NCBI GenBank assembly: GCA_000729835.1
Contig: JFHB01000171.1
Span: 1-64,000 of the forward strand
Source: Atkinsonella hypoxylon
Taxonomy: Eukaryota; Ascomycota; Sordariomycetes; Hypocreales; Clavicipitaceae
Direction of reading: 5' to 3'
Length of the DNA: 64,000 nucleotides
Every line of letters starts with the position of its first letter. The first letter of the stretch is position 1. This document shows, in pieces, positions 1 through 11,320 of this stretch. Position numbers and translations under genes: made by a program. The notes under the pieces are model-generated. The model ran no database searches, had not been told where the DNA came from, and worked only from the letters and a program-made list of their open reading frames with translations.

Positions 1-661
1 ATTCTCAAGGCTGCCAGCCGATCGTCAGTAGCGTGACGGATGCCTGCATGCTTTCATCGTCCGGGTTCTTGGCTTATTGGGGGGGGGGGCAGGGGGGGGG
101 AAGGAAACCGTAAGAAGACCAGACGTGTTGGCCGACGAGCAGAGCTTCCTCGCTTGTTGGGCTCTTGCTCTTGCATCACATGCTGTCGCTGCGTATCTCT
201 CCCTACACGAACAACTTCATTCGCATCTTGGCTGTCCCGGTGACGTATACATTGCTCTCACCAGCAAGTGACAACAATGGTGAGTGTGGTCTGGAGTCGA
301 ACAGACAGTGTTTGCAACGGTCACTTGGTACTTATGCTTGATCAACACCGCGAAAGCAGAACCAAATCTCACGGGAACAAAAGGGGAGTGAGAAACCCGC
401 AACGTCCTCGAATGCCTGTCCTCATTCTCACTTCCCGCCATTCTCACCGTTGTTTCACCAGCACCCGACAGCAGTAGTAAAGTAAATACAACTCCTGTCA
501 ACTCGGCTCGGGTTCCATATGCGATTTTACCAACTGACGACTCGTGGCAATATATTCCTCGTGCGCCCACAATGCACCCTACTTCCCTATCCAAATTCAA
601 CGCACCATATGCACCATATGCACCATATCCAATCCCAACAGCATACCCATCACTAGACAGC
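1..661. other. gene-free left edge
   Basis: No coding region with family-like sequence or splice support was found. It holds two G-runs near 79-100 and three copies of a 9-bp unit (CACCATATG-type) near 603-630. It probably includes the 3' flank of the Hsp70-like gene. Confidence 0.5.
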
Positions 662-2825
662 CTAATGAAACTCGGCCTCTACCCGTCCATACCGCACACC
701 ATCCACCTTGAGCTCGAATCCCAGCCCCGCACTGTCCACAATCATCTCCAGCGTAAAGTCGAGGTTATCAAACTCAACGCCGCGAGTGGTCGTCAGGCGC
801 GTAAATAAGCTGCGTGGCACGGCATTCAAGTCTGTTGTCAGAGTGCACACATTGATCAGGTCCCGCGTGTACGCTGCCGGCGGCTCGTCCGCATCACACG
901 CTATCAAGTCGTCTGTCACGATGAGCGATTGGCCAGACCGGAAGTTACGTGTGTAGTGGAATGCGATGGGGGATAACGGCGAAAGAGACTCGCCCTGATG
1001 ATGGTAGTTAGAATACGTGGAGATCGTCGATGAAGCCAGTTCGCGGCGTAGAAACCTACCTTGGCAATATGCCACTGCATCCGGTCAGAAACCATCCACC
1101 TCTCCCACAACGGCGACCAATACCTCTCACTAACAGAATGCTTCCCCTCATCGTAAACAGTAGCATAGCTCGTGCCATAATGCATCCTCGACTTGCGCGA
1201 AATCACCATGTTGCCCTCCAGCCCCCTCAGCACCGCTCCGCGCACGACCGCCGTCCACGCATACACAGGCTGCATCACCTCGATCGACCCCGTCTCCTGC
1301 GTAACCTGCGCAGCAGCATGCGTCGGCCGCTCGCTGTACGGCGGCGGGGCCGCGCTCGTAAAGTGCGCCTTGAGGCGGCGGTAGAGGTAGTCGCTCTGGC
1401 CGAAGCCGCCTACCAGCACGATGCCGGAGACGATGCCCCCCTTGGCTCGTAGGCCCGCGACTTGTCCCTGGACGAGATCGCAGACCTCCTTGACCACGGG
1501 CTCGAATATGTCTTTGATTTGCTCTGCTGTCATGAGGAGGAAGCCGGAGTCGAGACCGGCTTCTTCGTCGTCTGGCAGACCTGGGAATCTGGCATGGTGG
1601 AATTTTTTTTTTTTTTTGCCATGGTTAGCGTGGGATGCCGGAAAATAGAACAAATTTTTCGCGGGCTTGAGAAAGTCGCCTAGGCTGCAAACACTCACGG
1701 GATATTAACCTCCTGATACTCCTCCTCATTGAAGTTGCGCTTGACAAACTCCTCAAAGTATTTAAGCCCCATCTGCCACGTCCTTCCCTTCCTCGTCTTC
1801 ATCTCGTCAAAGCGAGCCTGTCCAAGTCGATTTCGGACATGTTCTTCGAATCTGTAGTTCAGAAAAGCACTGCCGCACAGGCCGCCTGTTCCAACGGCGG
1901 ACTCCTCCACCCGCAACGGCTTCAGAGAGATGATCTTGTACGCAATCAAGCTGCCAAGCTGTTAGGTCTCCTACTTGCACGGATTCTCCGACATACAGTC
2001 GAATTCGAGAGAGGAAACGACTCACTCAACAGTGCCACCGCCCGCATCGCACACAATGAAATTGTCCCCAACATTCAAGTGGTTCGGTTGGATCGCCTTC
2101 AACGTGTACACGGCGGCCGCCTCCGGCTCACTGATCATCTGAATTTCAGACCGACTCCCCATGCCGGCGCGCTCAGCAGCCAGCAGCGTAGTGTTCTTAG
2201 CAGCATCGCTCCAGACTGCCGGACACGTCAAGACAAACTCGACCTTGGTCGATGCCATGAACGACTCCCCGTACCGTCGAGTCAGTGTGTCCATAGTGTG
2301 CTTGTAGATCTGCGTCAAGTAGTCGCTCACGGCATCCACCACGTTCTTGTTGAAGCGCTTGAGCTGCGCCGCCGTGTCCAGGGGGCTCACGTAGAAGGGC
2401 AGCTTCTGCGACCGGTCAAGAAAGAGCTTGATACATCGCAAACGGGCCTCCTCGGGGCGGAATTGAAACCCCCATTTCGCCGTCGGCTCTGTACCCGAGG
2501 CCGCAGTGACGGGGCAGTCGTAGGCAATTTCAGTAGGCACCTTGTCCGAAGTGATGCCGTTCCCGCCGGGCCACGTCTTGATGATTTCAATGTCGTCGGG
2601 TGTTGACGTATAGACGGCAGCCACGCCGGAAAATGTGGTCCCAAAGTCAACGCCCACGATCAGTCGGTCAATGACCGGCACGGGATCCCTTTGCTCCCTG
2701 ACAGGTCCATCAATGGCCTCGGTTGAACTAGGCGGCGTGTAACTGGTACAGTAATTTCGACTGTCCCGGTTACGACCGGTCGTAGCGCTTGCAGGAGGGT
2801 TTCGAATAGGAAGATTCAGGCTCAT
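662..2825 (-). CDS. Hsp70/HSPA12-like ATPase-domain protein
   Basis: Model: four exons, 2825..2026, 1950..1699, 1588..1060 and 994..662, 637 residues. The introns (75, 110 and 65 bp) all have GT..AG ends, and each join restores the frame; the first join rebuilds DAGGGTVDL, the phosphate-2 motif of the actin/Hsp70 ATPase fold. The phosphate-1 motif DFGTT is near residues 60-64. A glycine-rich adenosine motif (VLVGGFGQSDYL) lies in exon 3. The first ~50 residues are Ser/Pro-rich and look disordered. The protein is the nucleotide-binding domain with a short C-terminal tail and lacks a typical Hsp70 substrate-binding domain. This matches the expanded fungal HSPA12-like group, whose clients are mostly unknown. 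A cytosolic location is inferred from the absence of a signal peptide. The start is the first ATG of exon 1. Confidence 0.85.
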
Positions 2826-3080
2826 GGTGGCGACGACAAGTACGAGGATGACGTATCAGAGATGGCGCAATGTGTGAGGGATGGGATAGCTGGGCTCGCA
2901 TGGATATTGCATGGATATTGCATAGATTTGGGCTCAGTCGCAAACCTATCATGCTCCTGGACGGTTGCATTCGCAAGGCAGACGGCGCCGAGCTCTCGCA
3001 ACGAGAGAAGAACGGCCCTGGTGCAAGAAGATCTCGATCTCTCTCCTCTCCCCTTGGAAGCGTCCAAAATGGTCTTTTGC

Positions 3081-3118
3081 GCTCTCACTGCTCTCACTGC
3101 TCTCACTGCTCTCACTGC
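3081..3118. repeat. 9-bp tandem repeat (CTCTCACTG)x4
   Basis: Four near-perfect copies of a 9-bp unit in the 5' flank of the Hsp70-like gene, about 260 bp from its start codon. Confidence 0.85.
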
Positions 3119-3235
3119 AATACCCAGGATGCACGTGTCTATGATGAATGAATGAGTGAGTGACACCTCCCTCAGCATCCAGCGTTTGGACGGATGGTGG
3201 CCGAGTTGAAAAGTGGGTTCCCACGAAGTGTCCGC

Positions 3236-3282
3236 TTTCTCACTTTCTCACTTTCTCACTTTCTCACTTTCTCACTCTCTCA
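3236..3282. repeat. 8-bp tandem repeat (TTTCTCAC)n
   Basis: Five to six copies of a pyrimidine-rich 8-bp unit, followed by C/T-rich sequence to about 3350. Pyrimidine-rich tracts are common in fungal promoters. Confidence 0.85.
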
Positions 3283-3469
3283 CCACCTTTCTCCCCCTCC
3301 TCCCCTTCCTCGCCTTCCTCGCCTTCTCAGCCTCTCCCACTCTCCCACTCTCCCACTCGCTTCCATTTATTAGCGCCAAGCGCCGGGCAAATTCGATCAA
3401 TTATCCTGCTGCCTACCAGACGACCCGCACGCCCACTACCACATCCAGTCGCGTATGAATAGCACACCC

Positions 3470-3492
3470 AATCAATCAATCAATCAATCAAC
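3470..3492. repeat. (AATC)n microsatellite
   Basis: About six tetranucleotide units in intergenic DNA. Confidence 0.85.
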
Positions 3493-4836
3493 CAATATTT
3501 GATCATCAGCCATCCAATTACGTATGAGCTCGAGGACATGATGCTTGATGGAGCTTTGAATTGAAATTTCTACATATTGTACTTCATCTTGTACATACGG
3601 AATACAAGTCGACCTGTTTCCTCTTTTTGTGGTGCCACCGGATGGCGCCAGTTTCATCTTTGCTTCCGACTTGCTCGGAGTCAAGGTCAAAGGTTACATA
3701 GAAAACTGATAGTTGCCCTGTGACGGGCAGCTAACACTGAAACTCTTTCTTTCAGCCTCAATGATATGTTCTGCAAGCTTTTTAGGCATCTATACTCAAA
3801 TATCGCTCGGTTTATTTCCCCCCCTCCGCTCCTTTTTTTTTTTCCGGATCGAGGACCAACTCCAACACACAAAACCGAACCAAAACTCCTAGCCTTCATC
3901 CCTTCATTCATTCACATGAACAAACACAATAAACACAAAAATTGTGAAGCGCTCCGAGTACGTAAAAGTAGCCAATTAAAATAATTATTTGTTCTTCACC
4001 TCAGCTGCCATATGGCGCTGCTCAGTGGCATAAGTAGTCTATAAATTCACCCTCGTGTGCGATTGCTATCGCTAATAGATCGAGCCCAGAAGCCAACAGT
4101 GACAGTCCTGCACTTTGGATATCATCTCGAGCATGCGCAGAACCATGTCACAAGGCTCAGCCCCGTACACTGGTTTCTGTATCACAAATTTGCTCTGCTT
4201 TTCTATCAAAGACACCTGCCCCAGTACTCCTTCCAGATGCTAGCAAATAAATGTATCAATAGGTGGTAATTGTAGCAATAAGATAAGACTCAAAAAATTG
4301 GTGTGACAAAGAGATCGGTTGTTTGTTTGGATAAATTTGCTACACGTTGTTTGCAAGGGGTTCGTGTCGAACCTCCCTATCCAGTCTATATGGGGGGTAT
4401 TTGGTGCTTGTGTCGCTGAGAGTAACTGAAGCAAGACAAAGGAAAATGAAAATGGGGACGACAAATAAAGGACAGAGACGCCCAGATAGCCACAGTCGTA
4501 TGTGTTTTGAGATAGCAAGTGATGGACGATGGGGAACATCCGAGTGTCCAAAGCCTGGGATTCCAACGGACGATCAAGATTGGAGAGTCGAGTTGAGGTA
4601 TGATAATGAATGATATCGAAGGAGTCGGCAAAACCGTTCATACCAATTTTTTTGATTTAAAAATCGAGATTTTGAATGCGTCGCCAAAAAAAGAAAAAAA
4701 CCCCACCAAACGCCGTGAAAATGCGAGATGAATCCACCAATATAACTTTTTCGTCCTTTTTCTTTAACTGTCCAATTGGTCGTCATCGTTCTCAGCAACT
4801 TGACTATTGCAGAAAAAAAAAGAATTTGCGGCAAGA

Positions 4837-7279
4837 TTAAAATCTGTTCCCCGCAGCCCAAATGCTTGCTGAGGCTGAGGCTGCCCATTCGCCGCCTTCA
4901 TACGGGGGGGTGGGCCACTTGTACTGGCTGTCTGTTTTCTTGTTCAGGTCGAGCGGTTTCGGGGTCAAAGCTTCGTGGCCGTCGCCATAAAGAATCTGGC
5001 TGCCACTGGCGGACGGGGATGGGCTGGGGTACGGCTGCGAGCTCGCGAAGCCAATATTGCTGGCTGATTGGCGCTGAGGTTTGGATGCTGGAGACCCGTC
5101 CATCCCTCGCATGACTCTCCTGGCCGATGTCAAAGCTTCGTCAAGAAGTTCTTCTTCCTCGTCAGGAACCTCATATTGTTGTGCACCTTGCGCAGCCTGG
5201 GCTCGTCTAGTCCGGCTGGAAATAGGGCCACCTCGAGCAGCTCCAATCAAATTATCGACTGATCGAGGTTGGTGCTGAGGAAGAGAATGGTGTCTCTTCA
5301 ATTTGCTGTGAGATGTTGCTTGGTGAACCGCGGGAACTGCAGCGAATCGAGCGTCCATGTTTCCCTGTACGTCCCGAAGGGCTTTGTCCAAAGACTCGTG
5401 CACTTCCGCTCTCTGCACAGGCCCCCCTTGCTGTTGGTCCACAAGCATGGAGGATGCATTGTTAACCCATGGTCCACAACCAATTTGAGCTTCCATGTCT
5501 TCATAGGAAGGCGACACCGGTGTCTGATGACGGCCTGAGAATCGTCGCGCTCTTTTACGCAGGTGGGAAAAGAAACTCTCTTTCTGTCCGCCTGAGGGAG
5601 ATGCAAGGCCAGTCTCGCCGTTGAGAGCACGTTCAGCCTGCTGACGGTGCATCTCGGTGTAGTTGTTGGTACTTGAGGCAACCGAGAGCTGTCGGCCGAG
5701 CTTCCTAGTCTTTTCTGGCTTCACCTCGTCCTGTCCATTATTGGCTCTAGCCGTGACAGCATCGTACAAAGGGGAAATTGGTCGAATAGTGGGGAGTATG
5801 GGCATGGGGGCAGCGTTAGAAAGCCCATTCGTCCATGTGCTGCGCTTGCCACCTGCAGGTGCACGTGGCTTGACGGCGGGAGTCTCAGTAATCTTGGCTG
5901 CAGCGGCAGCAGGTGCTAGCGAAGGCCTAGGCAAAGAAAGGTCTTTTGCGACAGGTTGTGCGGTGCCAGCCTGTTCTGGGGCCTCGCCGCGTCCGATAAG
6001 AGATTTCCGGAACCATGACGGCTTAGAGGTGATTGTGTGGGTGCTAGCGGACTCCTTGATTCCTCGTCCAAGATCGGACTGCTTCCTTCCCAAAATCCTC
6101 GACGCAGAGGACTTGGGCCGTGTAGGATCGACGGCATCATGAAAGTACTCGTGCATCAGGGCTTGAGAAGATGTGGGCCGATTCTTCGGATCCCACATCA
6201 AGCACCAGGTGACAAATTTGCTCAAAGACGCCGGCCATTGAGGTGCTTGGAGAAAAGTATCGATAGCCTGCGGTGCCATCTTGGGGAATGAGAAGCCTAG
6301 CTTGCTGGCCAGTCGAGTCCCTTCTCGCCAGTCTCCTCCGCCGACACGAACGCCAGCTTTATTATACCAATTGCCGGGGCTGCCCATGACTTCGCAGACA
6401 CGCCAGACCTGATCCACCTCATTTCCTCCAGGGAAAAGCGGCTTCAAAGTAGCTACTTCAACTGCCATGGCGCCAACAGCCCAAATGTCAACTGGGGCTG
6501 AGTACTCTCCAGCACGCAGGAGAACTTCAGGCGCACGGTACCATCTCGTCGAGACATACGTCGTGTACGGTAGCTGAGAGTGTGTCTCGCGAGCCAGACC
6601 GAAATCAGCAAGCTTCACTGTATAGTTAGGGGGCGTCGATGGCGGTGTGACAAGCGCAGAGTATCGTAGAAAAGAGTTGGATGATTCCTGATGAGATGAG
6701 GTAGAGACAAGAATATTTTCAGGCTTGATGTCGCGATGAAAGAAGTTGTGCGTGTGTATGTGTTCTAGACCACACATGATCTGGAACAAGATGCTCTTCA
6801 CACTCGAGTTATCCAGATATTTACGATCCCTGGCCTTCATCAATTGGTATAAATTGCCCTCCATGTACTCCATGCAAATGTGTAGCTTCTTGGTGTATGG
6901 ATCAAGGAAAATGTCGAAAGCTGGGACAAGGTGAGGGTGATTGGGTATTGATCTCAAGAACACAACCTCACGCAACTCAAGGCATGGTGTCATTGATTCA
7001 AAGGTTTTTTTCATGGATTTGACGGCAACCTGAGCATGTGCGAATGGTATTAGTAAGAAAGAGCACAGAGACAAGAACGAAGTCAAATATGGCAAATGAG
7101 ATGGCATAACATACCACGGAACCACGGCGAGCGACTGTGGCACCGCCACTTCTAACACGGGCCAAAACAACGCTTCCGAAGCTTCCATCTCCAACTTCCT
7201 TGAGGACTTCGAAGCGATCCTCAAGACTCATCTGGGCTTGCGACGACGCACGATTCGTTAAATCATTGACCACCGTCAT
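4837..7279 (-). CDS. ime2: Ime2-like (MAK/RCK family) serine/threonine kinase
   Basis: Two exons, 7279..7115 and 7029..4837, joined across an 85-bp intron (GTATGT..CAG, phase 0); 785 residues. The kinase domain fills about residues 20-345: a glycine loop GDGSFGSV, the VAVK lysine (K59) directly after the splice, HRDIKPEN (catalytic D155), DFG at 197-199, and an activation-loop TTY at 211-213 followed by VSTRWYRAPE. A ~25-residue Ser/Pro insert between HRD and DFG and a TxY loop without the MAPK docking features point to the Ime2/MAK/RCK group. The C-terminal ~440 residues are low in complexity and rich in Ser, Pro and basic residues, as in Ime2 homologues. The family controls entry into meiosis and developmental and nutrient responses. 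No hallmark kinase residue is missing. Confidence 0.9.
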
Positions 7280-8321
7280 GGTGTTTGGGGGAGATGTGAG
7301 CCTGAGCTTTGGGGGTGCGAGTCTCTCAAAAGACTGGATGATTTGGTGACCTTGCCCGGATAACCCTAGGATGCAGGATTGGCCGAGTTGGGCACAAGAG
7401 CATGAACCAATCGCAGATGCACTGCTGATTCAGGCAAGTGCAGACGGTAAACAAAGCTCTCTGGACGAGCTCTTAATGATTTGACCGGAGCATTCAGGGT
7501 ACAAGAGCGCCGATATCGAGGCCTAATGCAGAGCAAGGTGTCTGTTGGGTACTGGCGTCGACCGGTGGTTTGCGTGGGTAGCAGGTCAGATGAGATGCTT
7601 GGATGGTTCCAGGTGACGCCTCGTGTCGGACTTCTGCAAGCAGTCGAGGGGATGCAGGATGCAGGATGCAGGATGCAAAGTGAGCGAAGACACACGGATA
7701 TGTGACGATTAAGGAAAAGGAGTGGCTGCAAGCGTGGGATGGGGAGTGAATAATTTCGATATTGTCTGGCGTGAAAAGGAGAGCTCTTTCCCACGACCAG
7801 GGGGAGACCCGAGATGATTGATAGCTCGAGGCGCTGATGGCGGGAGGGATTCCAGGGACGCACTAGTACGCTTCGGGGGTATTGGGCAAGGAAAACGAAT
7901 GATTGTGCAGATATACATGAAATTTTCTCTTCCTGAGTTGAAAGCACAGACTGCGGATAATTGAAAACAACTGAATTGAGAATAACAATGAGATGGAACG
8001 AGATGCAAACGCGACGCCTAAGAATTGGAGAGGGCAGTAAAAGTGAGTTGCCTAAAAGGCGGGTTGAGAGGAAGGGTGAAGACTAGAGAGAGGTGTGCGA
8101 CCGGTGGGAGAGGAGACGGTACTTTGAGCCTCTGGCGGGTGCACCAGCTTAACCAGCGGTGGTAACGAGGGGAGCAGCCACGGAGCTAAGGCAGTGAGCG
8201 GTCTGGTGCGAAGAAGAAAAAGGGACGGAGGGACTGGAGGGACTGGAGGAACCAGACGGGACCTGAACCGGTGGCATGCGTCTGGACGGGCTCAAATTGA
8301 TGCTGCCAGACCAGACAGACA
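7280..8321. other. 5' flank of the Ime2-like gene; no gene
   Basis: About 1 kb upstream of the kinase start codon. It carries a (GATGCAG)x4 7-bp tandem repeat at 7650-7677. Open frames on either strand are short and lack family features. A long promoter or leader is plausible for a developmental kinase, but nothing specific can be shown. Confidence 0.5.
7650..7677. repeat. 7-bp tandem repeat (GATGCAG)x4
   Basis: Four consecutive copies about 370 bp upstream of the Ime2-like start codon. Confidence 0.85.
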
Positions 8322-8625
8322 TGTACATGCAATACAACTAACTTCCTGAACGATTTGCAAATCTACAAGCCCCCCGTTTAGGTACTCGCTAACAGCTGTA
8401 ATTGGTTTAGGCGGACCGCGTGGGCTACTGCTGTTAGAGAGGTACAGAAGAATATGCGCGTTAAGCACTACCCCGCAAGGACTTATTTTTCTGTATAAAT
8501 TACACCTAAGCCAAAGTATCTATGACCTCCACTCTATGTCTTACTCACTTCTAAGCTGATATTTAATTGGCTTAAATTAACCTGCAAGTAGATTTGTAAA
8601 ATCATTCAGGGGTTGTATTGTACAA
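8322..8625. mobile_element. MITE-like element with imperfect terminal inverted repeats (candidate)
   Basis: The left end (8330-8366) and the reverse complement of the right end (8585-8620) align: nine perfect bases CAATACAAC, a short gap, then CCTGAAYGATTT and CAAATCTAC. The outer flanks TGTACATG (left) and TTGTAC (inverse of right) also resemble each other. The interior is AT-rich and non-coding. No clear target-site duplication was found. A degenerate non-autonomous DNA transposon is the simplest reading; chance similarity in AT-rich DNA is the alternative. Confidence 0.45.
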
Positions 8626-9022
8626 ACTGGACGACGACGACGACGACCCGGGGGGAGTAGTTCCTGAAGACCCATCCCGGATGACTGGGGAATGCCCCTA
8701 GCATCCAACGCCGAGTATCAGGGCCTCGGAGGGGGGAGGGGGGGGGCTTTTAATCGTGACAAGGCCAGCGCCTGCCGCTGGCTGTGAAGTCAGTCTCAAT
8801 TAAAGAGTCCCTAGGCATTTGACGGCGGCGCGCCAGGGTTTGGGGCGACACCGAGGTGCCAGTCCCTGCTAGGCCACGAGGTACCTGCACAAGCTAGCTC
8901 AGGAGCCCAGGCAAGCGGGCCCCGAAAAGAATACACTACGGAGTACGGAGTACAACCCTTGGATTATTTTTGCAAATATAAAAGGCCCACTTTTCGCAGT
9001 TGGCAGGCCCCTCTCTAACAGC
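8430..9022. repeat. 13-bp inverted repeat GCTGTTAGAGAGG
   Basis: GCTGTTAGAGAGG at 8430-8442 is matched by its exact reverse complement at 9010-9022. Together with the related ends at 8607-8625 and 9194-9212, this may be the subterminal repeat of a larger decayed element spanning about 8322-9212. Confidence 0.45.
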
Positions 9023-9212
9023 GGCACAAGGAGAATACGCAGGGCTATTGAGCGCCACCCGAAGATACCTTACGTTTCTATGTCAGTCGCCAGTAATTTG
9101 AGGTATATGTTGTTCCTAACCCCTGTCCCATTCATTGCGGGCGGACACCTGATAGGTTCGCTACCCCGGTCTTGTATCTCTGAAAATTTTGCACAGGGGC
9201 TGTAGTGTACAA
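8607..9212. repeat. direct repeat of an element-end-like 19-mer
   Basis: The 19-mers at 8607-8625 and 9194-9212 share 17 of 19 bases (CAGGGGYTGTAKTGTACAA). Both look like the same kind of transposon tip in the same orientation, suggesting at least two related relics. Confidence 0.5.
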
Positions 9213-9305
9213 GATACAGTGCGTAACTGTCCGGCCACGTGCCTGACAATTTAATCGATCCCGAAAGGTTCTCGTGGAAGAAAGAGGCTAATGGGTTAGA
9301 GAACG

Positions 9306-9558
9306 TGTGGGTGGATGGGTCTCCAGGCTCGGTTAATTTGTCAACTCCTTGCCAGCCTTGTCCTCATTGCCAAACTCGGCATGGTTACAGGCACAAGGGG
9401 CAGCGCCAAGACCTGCTACATCCGGTGGATGATGTGAGGGTACCTCCGTTAAGCACTAAACAAGGTTCGTGCTCGACAGATTAAACGGGACAGGAGGCCC
9501 CTGTGAAAGTGGTGTGGGTGGCCACGACGTCTCGATTAATCTGTCAACATCTTGCAAG
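9306..9558. repeat. imperfect direct repeat pair about 200 bp apart
   Basis: Segments near 9306-9356 and 9512-9558 share GTGTGGGTGG and then CTCGRTTAATYTGTCAAC (16 of 18 bases at 9328-9345 and 9531-9548) followed by a CTTGC-type end. The meaning is unknown; it could be a decayed tandem duplication. Confidence 0.55.
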
Positions 9559-11076
9559 GGTCAGTCAGTTTGCTCCATCTTAGGCCAATCAGAAGGACGC
9601 TGCCAGAAGACAGAACAAGAGACTAACAAGGAAAGAATGGAAAAATATTGTGAGACAGGTTTTGTTGCAGATAGCGAACCAACGATTGGCCGACATGAGA
9701 AACACAGCGAGGCAACAAGACTCGACTCGTTCCAGTTTGCAGTAGCTCGTCACGGCCAGCCTCCGCGTTCTTCTAGCTTACATTTGGTTTCATCCACGCT
9801 CAATCGCGGCCGCCGTCACCGCCGCCGTCGCCGCCAATTTAGGGGCCCGACGATATTGATACCGGTCGAATTCATGGAATACTCTGCTGGATCCTCCATC
9901 TCGATTAGATTGGCATGGTGTCCCAATAGGCGAGATCAATGTGCACGCGAAGGCACGTCGCGCGCCTTGTTTGAAAAATTCAAGCCCAATTACACTCTGA
10001 AAATGGCCCGACTCTGTAGTGTCAAGTTCTAGCTTTGTCAGTAGGTACTTAGGTACCAAGGTAGGTGGTATTGACTGGGAAGCGGTACAAACAAGCGAGC
10101 GGCGGCGAAATTGCTTGATTATGACGGGAAGTTTACCCTTGAGAGGTAAACGGTCGTCCTGCAGAGTGACGATTTCCTGATTAATGGTCCATGTTTCCTT
10201 TTGTGTCTGGCTGCGTGTTCACCCTCCCTTGAAGTTAAGGGTTCTTTATCGTAGCAACTGCACCGCATGGTGAATGCCAGTAGCTTTGTTGGCACTCAGC
10301 ATTGTCCTTCCTTGCCTATCAGCAGCCTGCCAATGCTTACTCGACTAACACTAGTTTAGTCTCGGCAGAAGCGTATTCCGTCATCATCACACTCTTAACT
10401 CATAAATGGCACTTCCTTGCAGGCCAGCGGACGCTTCTGCACGTCGAGTGCATATATTACAGAGTAATGCCGTCAGTAGTTGCCACTTCATACAGTGCTC
10501 CTGACGTAATGCTTTGTACGATGTCATCTTGCTGCCAGCATGCAGACAGAGCTCATACATACTCCGAGGTAGTCGGCTCGTTTGGGTGGGGGCCAGCTGC
10601 TCTTGCTGCTGTGCTGGTCTTGCTGGTACTCCGTAGAGCAAATTCTGGAGTGCGCCAGCCTGCGTATGCCCCCACGTTGCTTCACCGATGGCGGGGAAGC
10701 AGCGGCGAGATCCTGCCTCAGTCAGGCACAGGCACCGCGGGGCCGGGGGCAGCATAAACATATTATTGCCCATGGCTTGTCTTGCCTATCTTGTGCATTG
10801 GTGTGATTTATCCGTCTTCAAAGCCCTGGGAAATGGGGTTGCAGGCCGGTTATTGAAATCTGTCACCCGCGTGCTAAATTACTACACGCGTTCCTGCAAT
10901 CGGTGCGACAATCTCAGTGGAAGCCTCGGTGATCGGTGCAAGCGGCATTGGAACGACAAGGGAAGGCAGCCAATGTCTCGTCCGTTGTGATTTTGAAATC
11001 ACCCGTAAATTGACAGCGAATAGACTGACAGTAAGAGAATGGGGAAGACAAAAAGGGGGGGTTTGGTGAGCAGTGT

Positions 11077-11090
11077 ACGGAGTACTCCGT
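11077..11090. repeat. perfect palindrome ACGGAGTACTCCGT
   Basis: A 14-bp perfect palindrome. Half-site versions (CGGAGTAC or GTACTCCG) recur near 8937-8952, 11512, 13220, 54735 and 61536. Confidence 0.8.
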
Positions 11091-11285
11091 TGTGGAACGG
11101 AAGGGGGCTGTTTGGTCCTGTACCTAGGTACATTAGACTTTTTAATCAGGCTGTCCAAATCTTAACGGTGGGGCGCTCGGGGCGGCCCAGAAACCTGCTC
11201 CAGTGCCCAAGGTGCTCAAGTTGAGTGCCTGGCCTAGTACAGATGTGGCAGGTGTGCCTGTACGTTAGGCAACTGCGGCAGCATG

Positions 11286-11320
11286 CTGTGCTGTGCTGTG
11301 CTGTGCTGTGCTGTGCTGTG
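11286..11320. repeat. (CTGTG)x7 microsatellite
   Basis: Seven perfect pentanucleotide units. Confidence 0.95.

Larger units (their letters stand above)
2826..4836. other. repeat-rich spacer between Hsp70-like gene and Ime2-like kinase
   Basis: It contains the 5' flank of the Hsp70-like gene and the 3' flank of the kinase. Several microsatellites occur (3081-3118, 3236-3282, 3470-3492). Short open frames here have no family signature and follow the repeats. No gene is supported. Confidence 0.55.

Noticed and set aside
9469..10032. 187-codon open frame, plus strand
   Set aside because: Overlaps an imperfect direct repeat, lacks any domain and starts in presumed repeat debris.
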